Source: Leeuwenhoekiella aestuarii
GTDB lineage: Bacteria; Bacteroidota; Bacteroidia; Flavobacteriales; Flavobacteriaceae
Assembly (NCBI RefSeq): GCF_004104055.1
Contig: NZ_QOVJ01000005.1
Coordinates: 62,001 to 126,000 of the forward strand
DNA length: 64,000 bases
Direction of reading: 5' to 3'
In this document: positions 19,521-28,917 of the stretch, in pieces
Layout: each line of letters starts with the position of its first letter
How positions within the stretch are numbered: the first letter of the stretch is position 1
The notes under the pieces: generated by a model
What the model was told of the DNA's origin: nothing
What the model saw: only the letters and a program-made list of their open reading frames with translations
Databases searched by the model: none
Made by a program: the position numbers and the translations under genes

Positions 19521-20237
19521 TTACTTTCTACGACGTGATTTTGGAGCACCAGATCCACGACCGCCCTTTCCTTGCTTCTTAGCAAGACCTACTAAAGGAG
19601 ATAATTCTCTTTTACCGTAAACCTCACCTTTCATAATCCATACTTTAATACCCAATCTACCATAAGTAGTATGAGCTTCCACCAAAGCATAGTCTATATC
19701 AGCTCTGAATGTTGATAATGGAATACGACCATCTTTGTAAGATTCTGAACGCGCCATTTCAGCACCATTCAGACGACCTGAAATCTGTATCTTAATCCCC
19801 TCTGCGTTCATACGCATTGCAGCCGCAATTGCCATTTTAGTAGCACGACGATATGAGATACGATTTTCAATTTGACGGGCTACTGAGGAAGCAACCAAAA
19901 ATGCGTCAAGTTCTGGACGTTTAATCTCAAAGATATTGATCTGAACCTCCTTATCTGTAATTTGTTTAAGTTCCTCTTTCAACTTGTCTACCTCTTGACC
20001 ACCTTTCCCGATAATGATACCAGGACGAGCAGTAGTGATAGTAACGGTTACAAGCTTAAGCGTACGCTCAATAATTACTCTAGACACACTAGCTTTAGAT
20101 AAACGAGCGTGAATATACTTTCTAATCTTATCGTCTTCGGCAAGTTTATCACCGTAGTCGTTACCACCATACCAGTTAGATTCCCATCCTCTGATAATAC
20201 CTAGGCGATTCCCGATTGGATTTGTCTTCTGTCCCAT
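19521..20237 (-). CDS. rpsC: 30S ribosomal protein S3
   Basis: 238 residues. [20 protein letters not shown] opens it, a KH domain with [18 protein letters not shown] follows, and the C-terminal domain has [20 protein letters not shown]. The tail is Gly/Lys/Arg-rich. S3 is part of the mRNA entry helicase. It starts 3 bases after rplV. Confidence 0.98.
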   Translation of the reverse strand: MGQKTNPIGNRLGIIRGWESNWYGGNDYGDKLAEDDKIRKYIHARLSKASVSRVIIERTLKLVTVTITTARPGIIIGKGGQEVDKLKEELKQITDKEVQINIFEIKRPELDAFLVASSVARQIENRISYRRATKMAIAAAMRMNAEGIKIQISGRLNGAEMARSESYKDGRIPLSTFRADIDYALVEAHTTYGRLGIKVWIMKGEVYGKRELSPLVGLAKKQGKGGRGSGAPKSRRRK

Positions 20238-20240
20238 TTA

Positions 20241-20651
20241 TTATTTGCTTTGTGTGTTATCTTTAGCACCAAGCACAACTGTAACGTGGTTGCTGCGTTT
20301 TCTTATTCTATGTGCGCGACCTTGTGGTGCCGGACGAAGTCTTTTCAACATACTACCTCCATCTACACGGATCTCTTTAACAACTAAATCAGCATCTTCA
20401 ATACTCGCATCTTCGTTTTTCTCTTGCCAGTTTGATATAGCAGAAAGAACCAACTTTTCTACACGACGAGAAGCCTCTTTATTACTAAATTTTAATATTT
20501 GAAGCGCCTTTTCTACTTTCTGACCACGTACAAGATCTGCAACTAAGCGCATCTTACGAGGAGAAGTAGGGCAGTTGTTCAGTTTTGCAAAGGCTACAGT
20601 TTTCTTAGCCTCTTTTCTCTGCTCTGCTCTTTCTTTTTTACGAACTCCCAT
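20241..20651 (-). CDS. rplV: 50S ribosomal protein L22
   Basis: 136 residues: [20 protein letters not shown] marks the globular domain, and [20 protein letters not shown] the beta-hairpin reaching into the exit tunnel, where macrolide-resistance changes arise in other species. The N-terminal ~20 residues are a charged extension. It begins 8 bases after rpsS. Confidence 0.98.
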   Translation of the reverse strand: MGVRKKERAEQRKEAKKTVAFAKLNNCPTSPRKMRLVADLVRGQKVEKALQILKFSNKEASRRVEKLVLSAISNWQEKNEDASIEDADLVVKEIRVDGGSMLKRLRPAPQGRAHRIRKRSNHVTVVLGAKDNTQSK

Positions 20652-20659
20652 AGCTTCAA

Positions 20660-20938
20660 TTATTTTTTACCTTTATTTTTTGACCCTACATGACCTCTAA
20701 AAGATCGTGTTGGCGAAAATTCTCCTAACTTATGACCTACCATATTCTCAGTTACATAAACTGGAACAAACTGGCGACCGTTATGAACAGCTATAGTTTG
20801 ACCAACGAAATCAGGAGTAATCATTGAAGCTCTTGACCAAGTTTTGATTACTGTCTTTTTATTAGCCTCTACATTAGCAGCAACTTTTTGCTCTAATTTA
20901 TAGTGAACGTAAGGTCCTTTTTTTAATGAACGTGCCAT
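20660..20938 (-). CDS. rpsS: 30S ribosomal protein S19
   Basis: 92 residues: [20 protein letters not shown], the [20 protein letters not shown] core, and [20 protein letters not shown] at the end. S19 forms a head complex with S13. It follows rplB by 6 bases. Confidence 0.98.
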   Translation of the reverse strand: MARSLKKGPYVHYKLEQKVAANVEANKKTVIKTWSRASMITPDFVGQTIAVHNGRQFVPVYVTENMVGHKLGEFSPTRSFRGHVGSKNKGKK

Positions 20939-20944
20939 ATCTTA

Positions 20945-21769
20945 TTATTTCTTTCTACGTTCTACAATATATTTATTACTCGCTTTCGTCTTAGTACGGG
21001 TTCTATAACCTTTAGCAGGTATACCGTTTCTAGAACGTGGGTGACCTCCAGAAGCACGACCTTCACCACCACCCATTGGGTGATCAACAGGGTTCATTAC
21101 AACCGGTCTTGTACGTGGACGTCTACCTAACCAACGCTTTCTACCAGCCTTACCAGAAACGATAAGCTGATGATCACTGTTAGAAACTGCACCAATAGTA
21201 GCCATGCAGTTAGCAAGAATCAATCTTGTTTCACCAGAAGGCAACTTAACAGTTGCAAATTTTCCGTCACGAGCCATTAACTGTGCAAACGCCCCAGCAC
21301 TACGAGCCATAATAGCTCCTTGCCCCGGACGTAATTCTATACAAGAAATAATAGTACCTAATGGAATATCAGACAAAGGCATAGCGTTCCCTATCTCAGG
21401 AGCCGAACCAGATCCAGAAACAACGTTCTGATCCACCTGCAAACCATTTGGCGCGATAATGTAACGCTTCTCTCCATCTTGATAATTCAAAAGCGCAATA
21501 AAAGCAGTACGATTAGGATCATACTCAATGCTCGCTACAGTTGCAGGAACACCTTCTTTATTTCTTTTAAAATCAATAACGCGGTAGCGTTTTTTATGAC
21601 CACCACCCTTATAGCGCATGGTCATTTTTCCTTGACTGTTTCTCCCTCCAGACTTTTTAATCGGAGCCAATAGGCTTTTTTCCGGCTTATCAGTAGTAAT
21701 GGCGTCAAACCCATTAACTACTCTAAATCGCTGTCCTGGAGTGATCGGTTTTAATTTTCTTACTGACAT
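20945..21769 (-). CDS. rplB: 50S ribosomal protein L2
   Basis: 274 residues, full length: [29 protein letters not shown]-like [20 protein letters not shown], and the C-terminal [20 protein letters not shown] with the conserved His needed for peptidyl transfer. It starts 9 bases after rplW. Confidence 0.99.
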   Translation of the reverse strand: MSVRKLKPITPGQRFRVVNGFDAITTDKPEKSLLAPIKKSGGRNSQGKMTMRYKGGGHKKRYRVIDFKRNKEGVPATVASIEYDPNRTAFIALLNYQDGEKRYIIAPNGLQVDQNVVSGSGSAPEIGNAMPLSDIPLGTIISCIELRPGQGAIMARSAGAFAQLMARDGKFATVKLPSGETRLILANCMATIGAVSNSDHQLIVSGKAGRKRWLGRRPRTRPVVMNPVDHPMGGGEGRASGGHPRSRNGIPAKGYRTRTKTKASNKYIVERRKK

Positions 21770-21778
21770 TTGTTTGTC

Positions 21779-22069
21779 TTAAATGTTACTATAAAAATCA
21801 ATCACATCACCTTCCGCCACCTGTACAATAGCCTTCTTAAAGCCTTTTGTTTTACCAGTGATCATACCAGATTTTGTAAACTTGGTATTACGATCTGGGC
21901 GAACGTTCATTGTTCTTACTTTAATTACCGAAACACCATAAGTCGCCTCTACAGCGTTTTTAATTTCGATCTTATTCGAACCGGGATTTACTTCAAAGGT
22001 ATAACGGCTGTTAAGCTCACTATCCGATGTAGCTTTTTCGGTAATCACGGGTTTTATTAAAATACTCAT
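21779..22069 (-). CDS. rplW: 50S ribosomal protein L23
   Basis: 96 residues: SILIKPVITEKATSDSELNS, then YTFEVNPGSNKIEIKNAVEA and VRTMNVRPDRNTKFTKSGM. L23 at the tunnel exit is the docking site for trigger factor and SRP. It lies 4 bases downstream of rplD. Confidence 0.98.
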   Translation of the reverse strand: MSILIKPVITEKATSDSELNSRYTFEVNPGSNKIEIKNAVEATYGVSVIKVRTMNVRPDRNTKFTKSGMITGKTKGFKKAIVQVAEGDVIDFYSNI

Positions 22070-22073
22070 GTTG

Positions 22074-22703
22074 TTACTTACTTAAAGTTTGCTCAATTTC
22101 TTCTAGAGATCCTTCCAAAAACACCACATTATTTGCATTCATAATTTTGTAAGTGCTTAATTCTGAACTCATTATAACCTCAGAGGTCTTCAAATTGCGT
22201 GACGACAAATATACATTATTATTTGAAGCGCCCAACACAAACAAAGACTTTTTATTATCTAAGCCTAAGGCTTTTACAACGTCAACAAAATCTTTAGTTT
22301 TTGGAGCATCAAAATTGAAATCCTCAACTACTAAAATCGCTTTATCATTTGCTTTCAATGTAAGAGCAGAACGGCGGGCTAAACGCTTAAGACCTTTATT
22401 CAATTTGAATGAATAATTACGAGGCCTAGGACCGAACATTCTACCACCACCTTTAAACACACCAGATTTGATACTACCAGCACGAGCTGTACCCGTACCC
22501 TTTTGTTTCTTTATCTTACGTGTACTACCTGCGATCTCTGCACGCTCTTTAGATTTGTGCGTACCTTGTCTTTTATTGGCAAGGTGTTGCTTTACATCTA
22601 AATAAATAGCATGGTCATTAGGCTCTATTGCAAAAATAGCGTCAGAAAGGTTTGCCTCTCTCCCTATTTCTTTTCCTTTGATATCAACTACTGCTACTTT
22701 CAT
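22074..22703 (-). CDS. rplD: 50S ribosomal protein L4
   Basis: 209 residues. The tunnel loop is recognisable from GTHKSKERAEIAGSTRKIKK through GTGTARAGSIKSGVFKGGGR and FGPRPRNYSFKLNKGLKRLA. In E. coli L4 represses the S10 operon; here the structured gap before rplC is a possible target. Its ATG shares a base with the rplC stop codon (TAATG). Confidence 0.98.
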   Translation of the reverse strand: MKVAVVDIKGKEIGREANLSDAIFAIEPNDHAIYLDVKQHLANKRQGTHKSKERAEIAGSTRKIKKQKGTGTARAGSIKSGVFKGGGRMFGPRPRNYSFKLNKGLKRLARRSALTLKANDKAILVVEDFNFDAPKTKDFVDVVKALGLDNKKSLFVLGASNNNVYLSSRNLKTSEVIMSSELSTYKIMNANNVVFLEGSLEEIEQTLSK

Positions 22704-23314
22704 TATCTTTCAATAATTACATAAGAATTTTTGTGACCTGGCACACAACCTTTCACCACAAGCAGGTTCTTTTCAGCAACCACCTTTAAAACTCTTAAAT
22801 TTTGAACTTTTACTCGCTCATTCCCCATTTGACCAGCCATACGCATACCTTTAAATACACGAGCTGGGTAAGATGCCGCACCGATAGAACCAGGAGCTCT
22901 CAAACGGTTATGCTGACCGTGGGTAGACTGACCTACACCACCAAATCCATGACGCTTTACTACACCTTGAAAACCTTTACCTTTAGAGGTACCAGCTATA
23001 TCTACAAACTGACCTTCTTTAAAGACTTCTACAGTTACTGCATCTCCTAATTTGTACTCACCTTCAAATTCTTGGAACTCGACAACTTTGCGCTTTGCAA
23101 CTGTACCTGCTTTCTTGGCGTGACCTTGAGCAGCTTTATTTGCAGTCTTTGCGTCATCGAAACCTAACTGAAGGGCACTATACCCGTCAACCTCTTCGGT
23201 TCTGACTTGGGTAACAACGCAGGGACCTGCTTCGATCACAGTACAAGGAATGTTCTTCCCATTCTCGTCAAAGATGCTGGTCATACCTACTTTTTTTCCA
23301 ATTAACCCAGACAT
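22703..23314 (-). CDS. rplC: 50S ribosomal protein L3
   Basis: 203 residues: [20 protein letters not shown] start, the [20 protein letters not shown] loop reaching the peptidyl-transferase centre, and [20 protein letters not shown]. It is preceded by a 157-base gap holding alternative hairpins and overlaps rplD by one base. Confidence 0.98.
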   Translation of the reverse strand: MSGLIGKKVGMTSIFDENGKNIPCTVIEAGPCVVTQVRTEEVDGYSALQLGFDDAKTANKAAQGHAKKAGTVAKRKVVEFQEFEGEYKLGDAVTVEVFKEGQFVDIAGTSKGKGFQGVVKRHGFGGVGQSTHGQHNRLRAPGSIGAASYPARVFKGMRMAGQMGNERVKVQNLRVLKVVAEKNLLVVKGCVPGHKNSYVIIER

Positions 23315-23471
23315 ATTAATTAATATTGATTATTACTAGTTTACTTATTTATTGTTTGGCTTTCGCCGAAATAAAACAGGGTCAAAATACGTTCGACCCT
23401 GAATGTATTTTTATCCGTTTTTCCCTCGCCCGCAGCTTAGGACATGTTTATTCCGCCATGCGGAAATCAAA
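23315..23471 (-). ncRNA. Candidate attenuator/leader between rpsJ and rplC
   Basis: 157 bases read on the minus strand. Right after the rpsJ stop is a 6-bp GC hairpin (23451-23465, TTCCGC-CAT-GCGGAA). Next, AAAATAC (23405-23411) can pair with GTATTTT (23384-23390). The latter arm lies in the loop of a second hairpin, CAGGGTC (23395-23401) with GACCCTG (23377-23383), followed by TTTTATTT. The two pairings exclude each other, as in antiterminator/terminator pairs. A GGC-GAAA-GCC hairpin (23358-23367) follows. L4 control of S10 operons in other bacteria is a precedent. Confidence 0.55.
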
Positions 23472-23777
23472 CTATACTTTAATCTCTACTTCAACCCCAC
23501 TAGGCAATTCAAGCTTCATTAACGCATCAATGGTTTTTGAAGATGAACTGTAGATATCAAGTAAGCGCTTATAAGAGCTAAGCTCAAACTGCTCACGAGA
23601 TTTCTTGTTTACGTGTGGAGAACGCAATACAGTAAAGATTTTTTTGTGAGTAGGGAGTGGGATTGGCCCAGTCACTACAGCACCGGTACTTTTTACCGTT
23701 TTTACGATTTTTTCAGCAGACTTATCTACTAAGTTATGATCGTAAGATTTAAGTTTTATTCTGATTTTCTGACTCAT
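23472..23777 (-). CDS. rpsJ: 30S ribosomal protein S10 (NusE)
   Basis: 101 residues: [40 protein letters not shown] and [15 protein letters not shown]10 works in the 30S head and also as NusE in transcription antitermination. It follows fusA by 11 bases, so here it ends the str block, separated from rplC by a structured gap. Confidence 0.98.
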   Translation of the reverse strand: MSQKIRIKLKSYDHNLVDKSAEKIVKTVKSTGAVVTGPIPLPTHKKIFTVLRSPHVNKKSREQFELSSYKRLLDIYSSSSKTIDALMKLELPSGVEVEIKV

Positions 23778-23788
23778 TTCTTAGTAAA

Positions 23789-25921
23789 TTAAGCGTTAGC
23801 AGTTCCTTTTGCCGCAGCGATAACTTCTTCAGATACATTAGAAGGAGTTTCTGCATAATGTGAAAATTCCATAGTAGAAGTTGCTCGACCAGAAGAGAGC
23901 GTACGTAATGTAGTAACATAACCAAACATCTCAGACAATGGTACAGTTGCTTTCACAACTTTTGCACCAGCACGGTCACCCATACTACTCATCTGACCAC
24001 GACGACGGTTAAGGTCACCTACGATATCACCCATATTTTCCTCAGGAGTAATAACTTCAACTTTCATTATAGGCTCAAGCACAACAGCACCAGCAGCTTT
24101 AGCAGCAGCCTTGAATCCCATTTTAGCAGCAAGCTCAAAAGACAATGCATCAGAATCCACAGGGTGGAAAGAACCATCCTTAAGTGTAACTTTCATTGCA
24201 TCAACTTCAAAACCAGCCAAAGGACCATTGATCATCGCAGCTTTAAAACCTTTCTCTACAGATGGTATATATTCTTTAGGAACGTTACCACCTTTTACCA
24301 TATTCACAAATTCAAGACCTACTTTACCTTCTTCTGCAGGCTCTAGAGTAAATACAATATCAGCAAATTTACCGCGACCACCAGATTGTTTCTTGTAAAC
24401 CTCTCTATGATCAGCAACTCTTGTAATAGCTTCTTTATATTCTACTTGTGGCTGACCTTGACTCACTTCCACCTTAAACTCACGCTTAAGACGATCTACA
24501 ATAATATCTAAGTGCAACTCGCCCATACCAGAAATAATAGTCTGACCTGACGCCTCATCCGTACGAACCTGGAAAGTAGGATCCTCTTCAGCTAATTTAG
24601 CTAAAGCCATACCCAACTTATCAACATCCGCCTTAGTTTTAGGCTCAACAGCAATACCAATTACAGGATCAGGAAAGTCCATACTTTCAAGAACGATTGG
24701 ATGCTTTTCATCAGACAAAGTATCACCGGTCTTGATGTCCTTAAACCCTACTGCAGCACCTATATCTCCAGCTTCGATAAAGTCAATTGCATTTTGCTTA
24801 TTAGCATGCATTTGATAAATACGAGAGATACGCTCTTTATTTCCTGAACGATTGTTCAATACGTAAGATCCAGCATCCAACCTACCTGAGTAGCTACGGA
24901 AAAATGCTAAACGACCCACGAAAGGATCTGTAGCAATTTTAAATGCAAGAGCAGCAAATGGAGCAGTCACATCTGGCTTACGGATTTCTTCTTTTTCAGT
25001 ATTTGGATTAACACCTTTAATACCCTCCTTATCCATTGGAGATGGCAAATAACGACATACAGCATCTAACAAGAACTGCACACCTTTATTCTTAAAGGCA
25101 GAACCACAAATCATTGGAATGATAGACATATCCATTACAGCAGCACGAAGAGCAGCATGCACTTCATCTTCAGTAATAGAATCTTCATCTTCCATATATT
25201 TCTCAAGTAAATTCTCATCGTAAGCAGCAACCTCTTCGATTAGCATACCACGGTATTTCTTTACTTCAGCCTTAAGCTCTTCAGGAATTTCAACAACATC
25301 AAAGGTAGCACCCTGAGTCTCATCATGCCATACTACAGCACGATTCTTAACGAGGTCAATAATCCCTCTAAAATCCGCTTCATCACCAATAGGCAAAACG
25401 ATAGGCACCGCATTAGAACCTAACATCTCTTTTACCTGCTTACAAACCTCAAGAAAATTAGACCCCTGACGATCCATTTTATTCACAAAGCCCATACGAG
25501 GGACTTTGTAGTTATCTGCAAGTCTCCAGTTTGTTTCAGACTGTGGCTCAACACCATCAACCGCACTAAACAAAAACACTAAACCATCAAGAACACGTAA
25601 AGAACGGTTCACCTCTACAGTAAAATCAACGTGTCCCGGAGTGTCAATAATATTGAAGTTATAATCTTTAGTCTCTGGAAGCGGCTGAGCATTTTCCATA
25701 GGAAACTTCCACGTACAAGTTGTAGCAGCCGAAGTAATTGTAATACCACGCTCCTGCTCTTGCTCCATCCAGTCCATAGTAGCTGCACCATCGTGCACCT
25801 CACCTATTTTATGACTTACACCGGTATAATAAAGTATACGCTCTGTTGTTGTGGTCTTACCCGCATCAATATGAGCCGCAATACCTATATTTCTAGTAAA
25901 TTTTAAATCTCTTTGTGCCAT
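23789..25921 (-). CDS. fusA: Elongation factor G
   Basis: 710 residues with all five EF-G domains. GTPase motifs are [19 protein letters not shown] (P-loop), [12 protein letters not shown] (G3) and [10 protein letters not shown] (G4). The domain II-V signatures include [20 protein letters not shown] and [21 protein letters not shown] drives ribosome translocation. It sits between rpsG and rpsJ, the normal str arrangement, with 6 bases to rpsG. Confidence 0.99.
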   Translation of the reverse strand: MAQRDLKFTRNIGIAAHIDAGKTTTTERILYYTGVSHKIGEVHDGAATMDWMEQEQERGITITSAATTCTWKFPMENAQPLPETKDYNFNIIDTPGHVDFTVEVNRSLRVLDGLVFLFSAVDGVEPQSETNWRLADNYKVPRMGFVNKMDRQGSNFLEVCKQVKEMLGSNAVPIVLPIGDEADFRGIIDLVKNRAVVWHDETQGATFDVVEIPEELKAEVKKYRGMLIEEVAAYDENLLEKYMEDEDSITEDEVHAALRAAVMDMSIIPMICGSAFKNKGVQFLLDAVCRYLPSPMDKEGIKGVNPNTEKEEIRKPDVTAPFAALAFKIATDPFVGRLAFFRSYSGRLDAGSYVLNNRSGNKERISRIYQMHANKQNAIDFIEAGDIGAAVGFKDIKTGDTLSDEKHPIVLESMDFPDPVIGIAVEPKTKADVDKLGMALAKLAEEDPTFQVRTDEASGQTIISGMGELHLDIIVDRLKREFKVEVSQGQPQVEYKEAITRVADHREVYKKQSGGRGKFADIVFTLEPAEEGKVGLEFVNMVKGGNVPKEYIPSVEKGFKAAMINGPLAGFEVDAMKVTLKDGSFHPVDSDALSFELAAKMGFKAAAKAAGAVVLEPIMKVEVITPEENMGDIVGDLNRRRGQMSSMGDRAGAKVVKATVPLSEMFGYVTTLRTLSSGRATSTMEFSHYAETPSNVSEEVIAAAKGTANA

Positions 25922-25927
25922 TTTTTT

Positions 25928-26404
25928 TTAGAATCTAAAGTGAGAGAATGCTTTGTTTGCTTCTGCCATTTTATGAGTATCTGTACGCTTCTTAACAGCA
26001 GCACCTTCTTCTTTAGCAGCAGCTAATACTTCTGCAGCTAATTTAGAAGCCATCGATTTTTCATTACGCTTTCTTGAAAAGCTAATCAACCACTTCATTG
26101 CAGTAGAAATCTTACGATCTGGTCTAATCTGCATTGGGATTTGAAAGGTTGCTCCACCCACTCTACGACTACGCACTTCTACGTGAGGCATAACATTAGA
26201 TAACGCATCTTTCCAAACTTCTAAAGCTGTTTTCTCGTCGTTGTTTTTCTTTTCCTCTACGATATCCATTGCATCGTAAAAGATTTTAAAGGCTACCGAC
26301 TTTTTACCGTCCCACATCATCATGTTTACAAAACGCGTAACCAGCTGATCGTTAAAACGAGGATCTGGTAAAAGTGGTCTCTTTTTGGCCTGTCTTTTTC
26401 TCAT
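25928..26404 (-). CDS. rpsG: 30S ribosomal protein S7
   Basis: 158 residues: [20 protein letters not shown] and the [20 protein letters not shown] signature, with the AFSHFRF C-terminus typical of Bacteroidetes. S7 organises the 30S head and lies near the E site. It follows rpsL by 23 bases. Confidence 0.98.
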   Translation of the reverse strand: MRKRQAKKRPLLPDPRFNDQLVTRFVNMMMWDGKKSVAFKIFYDAMDIVEEKKNNDEKTALEVWKDALSNVMPHVEVRSRRVGGATFQIPMQIRPDRKISTAMKWLISFSRKRNEKSMASKLAAEVLAAAKEEGAAVKKRTDTHKMAEANKAFSHFRF

Positions 26405-26427
26405 TTCTTCTCTTTAAAAGTTTTTAA

Positions 26428-26802
26428 TTACTTCTTAGGGCGTTTTGCTCCATACTTAGAACGACGCTGTAGTCTTCCCTGAACACCTGCGGTATCCAAA
26501 GCTCCACGTACAATGTGATATCTAACACCTGGCAAATCTTTTACCCTTCCGCCTCTAACCAATACTATCGAGTGCTCTTGTAAATTGTGACCCTCACCAC
26601 CAATGTATGCATTCACCTCTTTACCGTTAGTCAATCTAACACGCGCTACTTTACGCATCGCAGAGTTAGGTTTCTTAGGTGTAGTAGTGTACACACGGGT
26701 ACAAACCCCGCGGCGTTGTGGGCACGAATCTAAAGCAGCCGATTTACTCTTCTTGGTTATCTTGGCTCTTCCTTTTCGTACTAATTGTGAAATTGTTGGC
26801 AT
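26428..26802 (-). CDS. rpsL: 30S ribosomal protein S12
   Basis: 124 residues: [40 protein letters not shown] and the decoding-centre loop [20 protein letters not shown]. The Lys residues altered in streptomycin resistance in other species (TTPKKPNS and GRVKDLPG) are wild type. It is the first gene of the cluster, behind a clear promoter at 26857-26886. Confidence 0.98.
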   Translation of the reverse strand: MPTISQLVRKGRAKITKKSKSAALDSCPQRRGVCTRVYTTTPKKPNSAMRKVARVRLTNGKEVNAYIGGEGHNLQEHSIVLVRGGRVKDLPGVRYHIVRGALDTAGVQGRLQRRSKYGAKRPKK

Positions 26803-26835
26803 AATTTCCTTTACCTAAATTATAGTTATTCTAAT

Positions 26836-26854
26836 AGCCCCTTTTCTAAGGGCT
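26836..26854 (-). promoter_or_regulatory. Hairpin at the 5' end of the predicted rpsL mRNA
   Basis: AGCCC (26836-26840) pairs with GGGCT (26850-26854), extendable by CTT/AAG around one bulge. The predicted transcription start falls just before it, so the mRNA would start with this stem. It may stabilise the long ribosomal transcript or take part in control. Confidence 0.4.
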
Positions 26855-26856
26855 CG

Positions 26857-26886
26857 CAAAGGTATAAAATAAATTGAGTAATTCAA
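26857..26886 (-). promoter_or_regulatory. Promoter of the str-S10-spc-alpha cluster
   Basis: On the minus strand TTG (26884-26886), a 19-base spacer, then TACCTTTG (26857-26864): a full match to the Bacteroidetes -33/-7 consensus TTG...TAnnTTTG. It lies 54 bases before the rpsL ATG and is the best promoter in the window. Confidence 0.8.
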
Positions 26887-26970
26887 CACATAAATCATTA
26901 ATTTTCAAAGGTATTTTATTATAATAGGTATTTACCAAAAAACACTACAAACCAAATCCAAAATAAACAC

Positions 26971-28662
26971 TTGAAGCAAAAGCAATTTTCACGCAATCTA
27001 CTTTTAGCTACCTACCTATTAAGCCTATGTTCGGCTTTTTCACAGAATATTTCTTTAGAAATTATCACTAATTCTAAATCAGAAGACAGCCTCATCTCAA
27101 AATATTTTCAAAATATTGAATTTGCCTCTTTTATTGAGATGACCGAAGAAATAAACCAAACAAAGAATAAACTTTACCTAGAAGGCTATCTTCAACATAA
27201 GTTCTACAACCTAAAAAAGAAGTCAAAAGAGAACTATAGTGTAGAATTTTTAAGCAAAAAAAAAACTAACCAGATTACCTTATATATATATGACATAAAA
27301 ACATTGGATTATTTATCAGATCTTGATTACACTATTTCTAAAAACTCAATCGAAATAAATCCTCAAGAAATCCGCGAAATCCTCCCCAGACTAACGCAAA
27401 ACGCCGCAGAAACAGGCAACCCGCTAACCACATTTCAAGTAATAAATATTTTAGCATCAAAAAAAGGCATTTCTGCAGAGCTAAAAGTCAACAGAAAAGA
27501 CAACAGAAACCTTACAAAGGTCGTCATCAAAGGATACACCAAGTTCCCGCAAAGCTTTATTAAACACCAAGCCAAACTAAAAACCCCAGTTCTTTTTCAA
27601 AAAAAGAAAATCCTAGACAAGACAAAAACCTTGGAAGAATTAGACTTTATATTATTCAGCAAAGCCCCTGAGTTACAATTCAAAAAAGACAGCACATCAT
27701 TATACCTATATATAGACAAAAAAAACGCAAATACACTTGAGGGATTTTTAGGTTTTAGCTCTAACGAAGATGAATCAATTTTGAGACTCGCCGGCTACTT
27801 AAACTTAAACCTACTAAACAACTTCAATCAAGGAGAACGAATAAACCTAACTTACAAAAGCAATGGCGAGAACCAACAAATTTTAAACCTAAACACAAAC
27901 CTCCCCTTTCTTTTTAAAAGCCCAATCAGCCTTTCTGCAGGAATTAACATCTTCAGACAAGACAGCACATTTTCTAACGCATCACAAACTTTAGAAACCT
28001 CATTAAGCATCACTAAAAACACATTCATCTCAACCTCACTAGAGCTTGAACAATCAACGACATCACAAAACACAGAGAATACATATACTGAACCTTACAA
28101 AAAACAAATCTATTCAGGAAAACTCAGCTATAGCAAAAAAAGAAACTCACCCCTGCAACCACAATCAGCTTACCTAGAATTTATCACAGGAACTGCTTTT
28201 AGAAAAACACAAGCCCGCAACACCACCAATCAAATTATCGCCAGTTTAAATGCAGCATATAATTTCAAATTAAACTCAAGCCACAGCCTTTACCTAAACA
28301 ATCAAACAGCGATATTAAAATCCACTAATTACCTTGATAATGAATTATTTCGATTTGGCGGAATCAACAACATTAGAGGATTTAAAGAAAACAGCCTATC
28401 TGCAAATTTATACACAACCCTTCAAACAGAGTACAGATATTCCCCAAATCAAAAAATCTACGTAAACACGATCATTGATGCCGCGTACTACGAAAATAAC
28501 CTCAACAATCAAGAAGCTATATTATACAGTTTTGGGTTAGGAACTTCTCTTTTAACAAAAGCTGGAATATTAAAACTAAACTTAGCTACCGGCATTCACA
28601 ATAATCAAAAATTCGAGTTATCAAACTCAATTCTACACTTAACATTAATCGCTAATTTTTAA
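26971..28662 (+). CDS. Omp85-superfamily outer-membrane protein (BamA/TamA-like)
   Basis: 563 residues from a TTG at 26971. A signal peptide (RNLLLATYLLSLCSAFS) is followed by ~230 residues of POTRA-like sequence (for example KVVIKGYTKFPQSFIKHQ). The C-terminal ~300 residues form a beta-barrel, with the Omp85 loop-6 motif in RFGGINNIRGF and a terminal Phe (LTLIANF). It lies divergent to rpsL. The coding strand is strikingly C-rich and G-poor compared with its neighbours. It is much shorter than BamA and probably a paralogous barrel of unknown client; TamA-like or two-partner transporter roles are alternatives. Confidence 0.75.
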   Translation: MKQKQFSRNLLLATYLLSLCSAFSQNISLEIITNSKSEDSLISKYFQNIEFASFIEMTEEINQTKNKLYLEGYLQHKFYNLKKKSKENYSVEFLSKKKTNQITLYIYDIKTLDYLSDLDYTISKNSIEINPQEIREILPRLTQNAAETGNPLTTFQVINILASKKGISAELKVNRKDNRNLTKVVIKGYTKFPQSFIKHQAKLKTPVLFQKKKILDKTKTLEELDFILFSKAPELQFKKDSTSLYLYIDKKNANTLEGFLGFSSNEDESILRLAGYLNLNLLNNFNQGERINLTYKSNGENQQILNLNTNLPFLFKSPISLSAGINIFRQDSTFSNASQTLETSLSITKNTFISTSLELEQSTTSQNTENTYTEPYKKQIYSGKLSYSKKRNSPLQPQSAYLEFITGTAFRKTQARNTTNQIIASLNAAYNFKLNSSHSLYLNNQTAILKSTNYLDNELFRFGGINNIRGFKENSLSANLYTTLQTEYRYSPNQKIYVNTIIDAAYYENNLNNQEAILYSFGLGTSLLTKAGILKLNLATGIHNNQKFELSNSILHLTLIANF

Positions 28663-28892
28663 CTAAAAAAGCATTATTAATTAAAAAAACACCCCAACTA
28701 AATAATTAGTTAAATAACCATTTTTAATGTAAAAAATACGTTAATAATCGTTAATATTAATACATTCTCAACTTAATATGCTAAAATTTAAAAATATCTT
28801 TAATTAACACTTTAGCTTCATTAAATTAACAAAAATTTAAAAAATAACATCTATTTATTTGTTTTGATTCTTTTTTTTAATCATTTTTAGCG

Positions 28893-28909
28893 TGGCTAAT
28901 TCAAATAAA
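28893..28909 (+). promoter_or_regulatory. Conserved 17-nt leader element before the first susC
   Basis: TGGCTAATTCAAATAAA ends 8 bases before the ATG at 28918. The identical 17-mer stands at 35401-35417 before the second susC, while the surrounding leaders differ. It could be a translation signal, an mRNA-processing site, or a target of a small RNA. Confidence 0.55.
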
Positions 28910-28917
28910 TATTAAAC

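Noticed and set aside
23377-23411. H-type pseudoknot from the interleaved 7-bp stems before rplC
   Set aside because: No base separates the third and fourth arms, so the linker could not span the first stem. Alternating hairpins are more likely.
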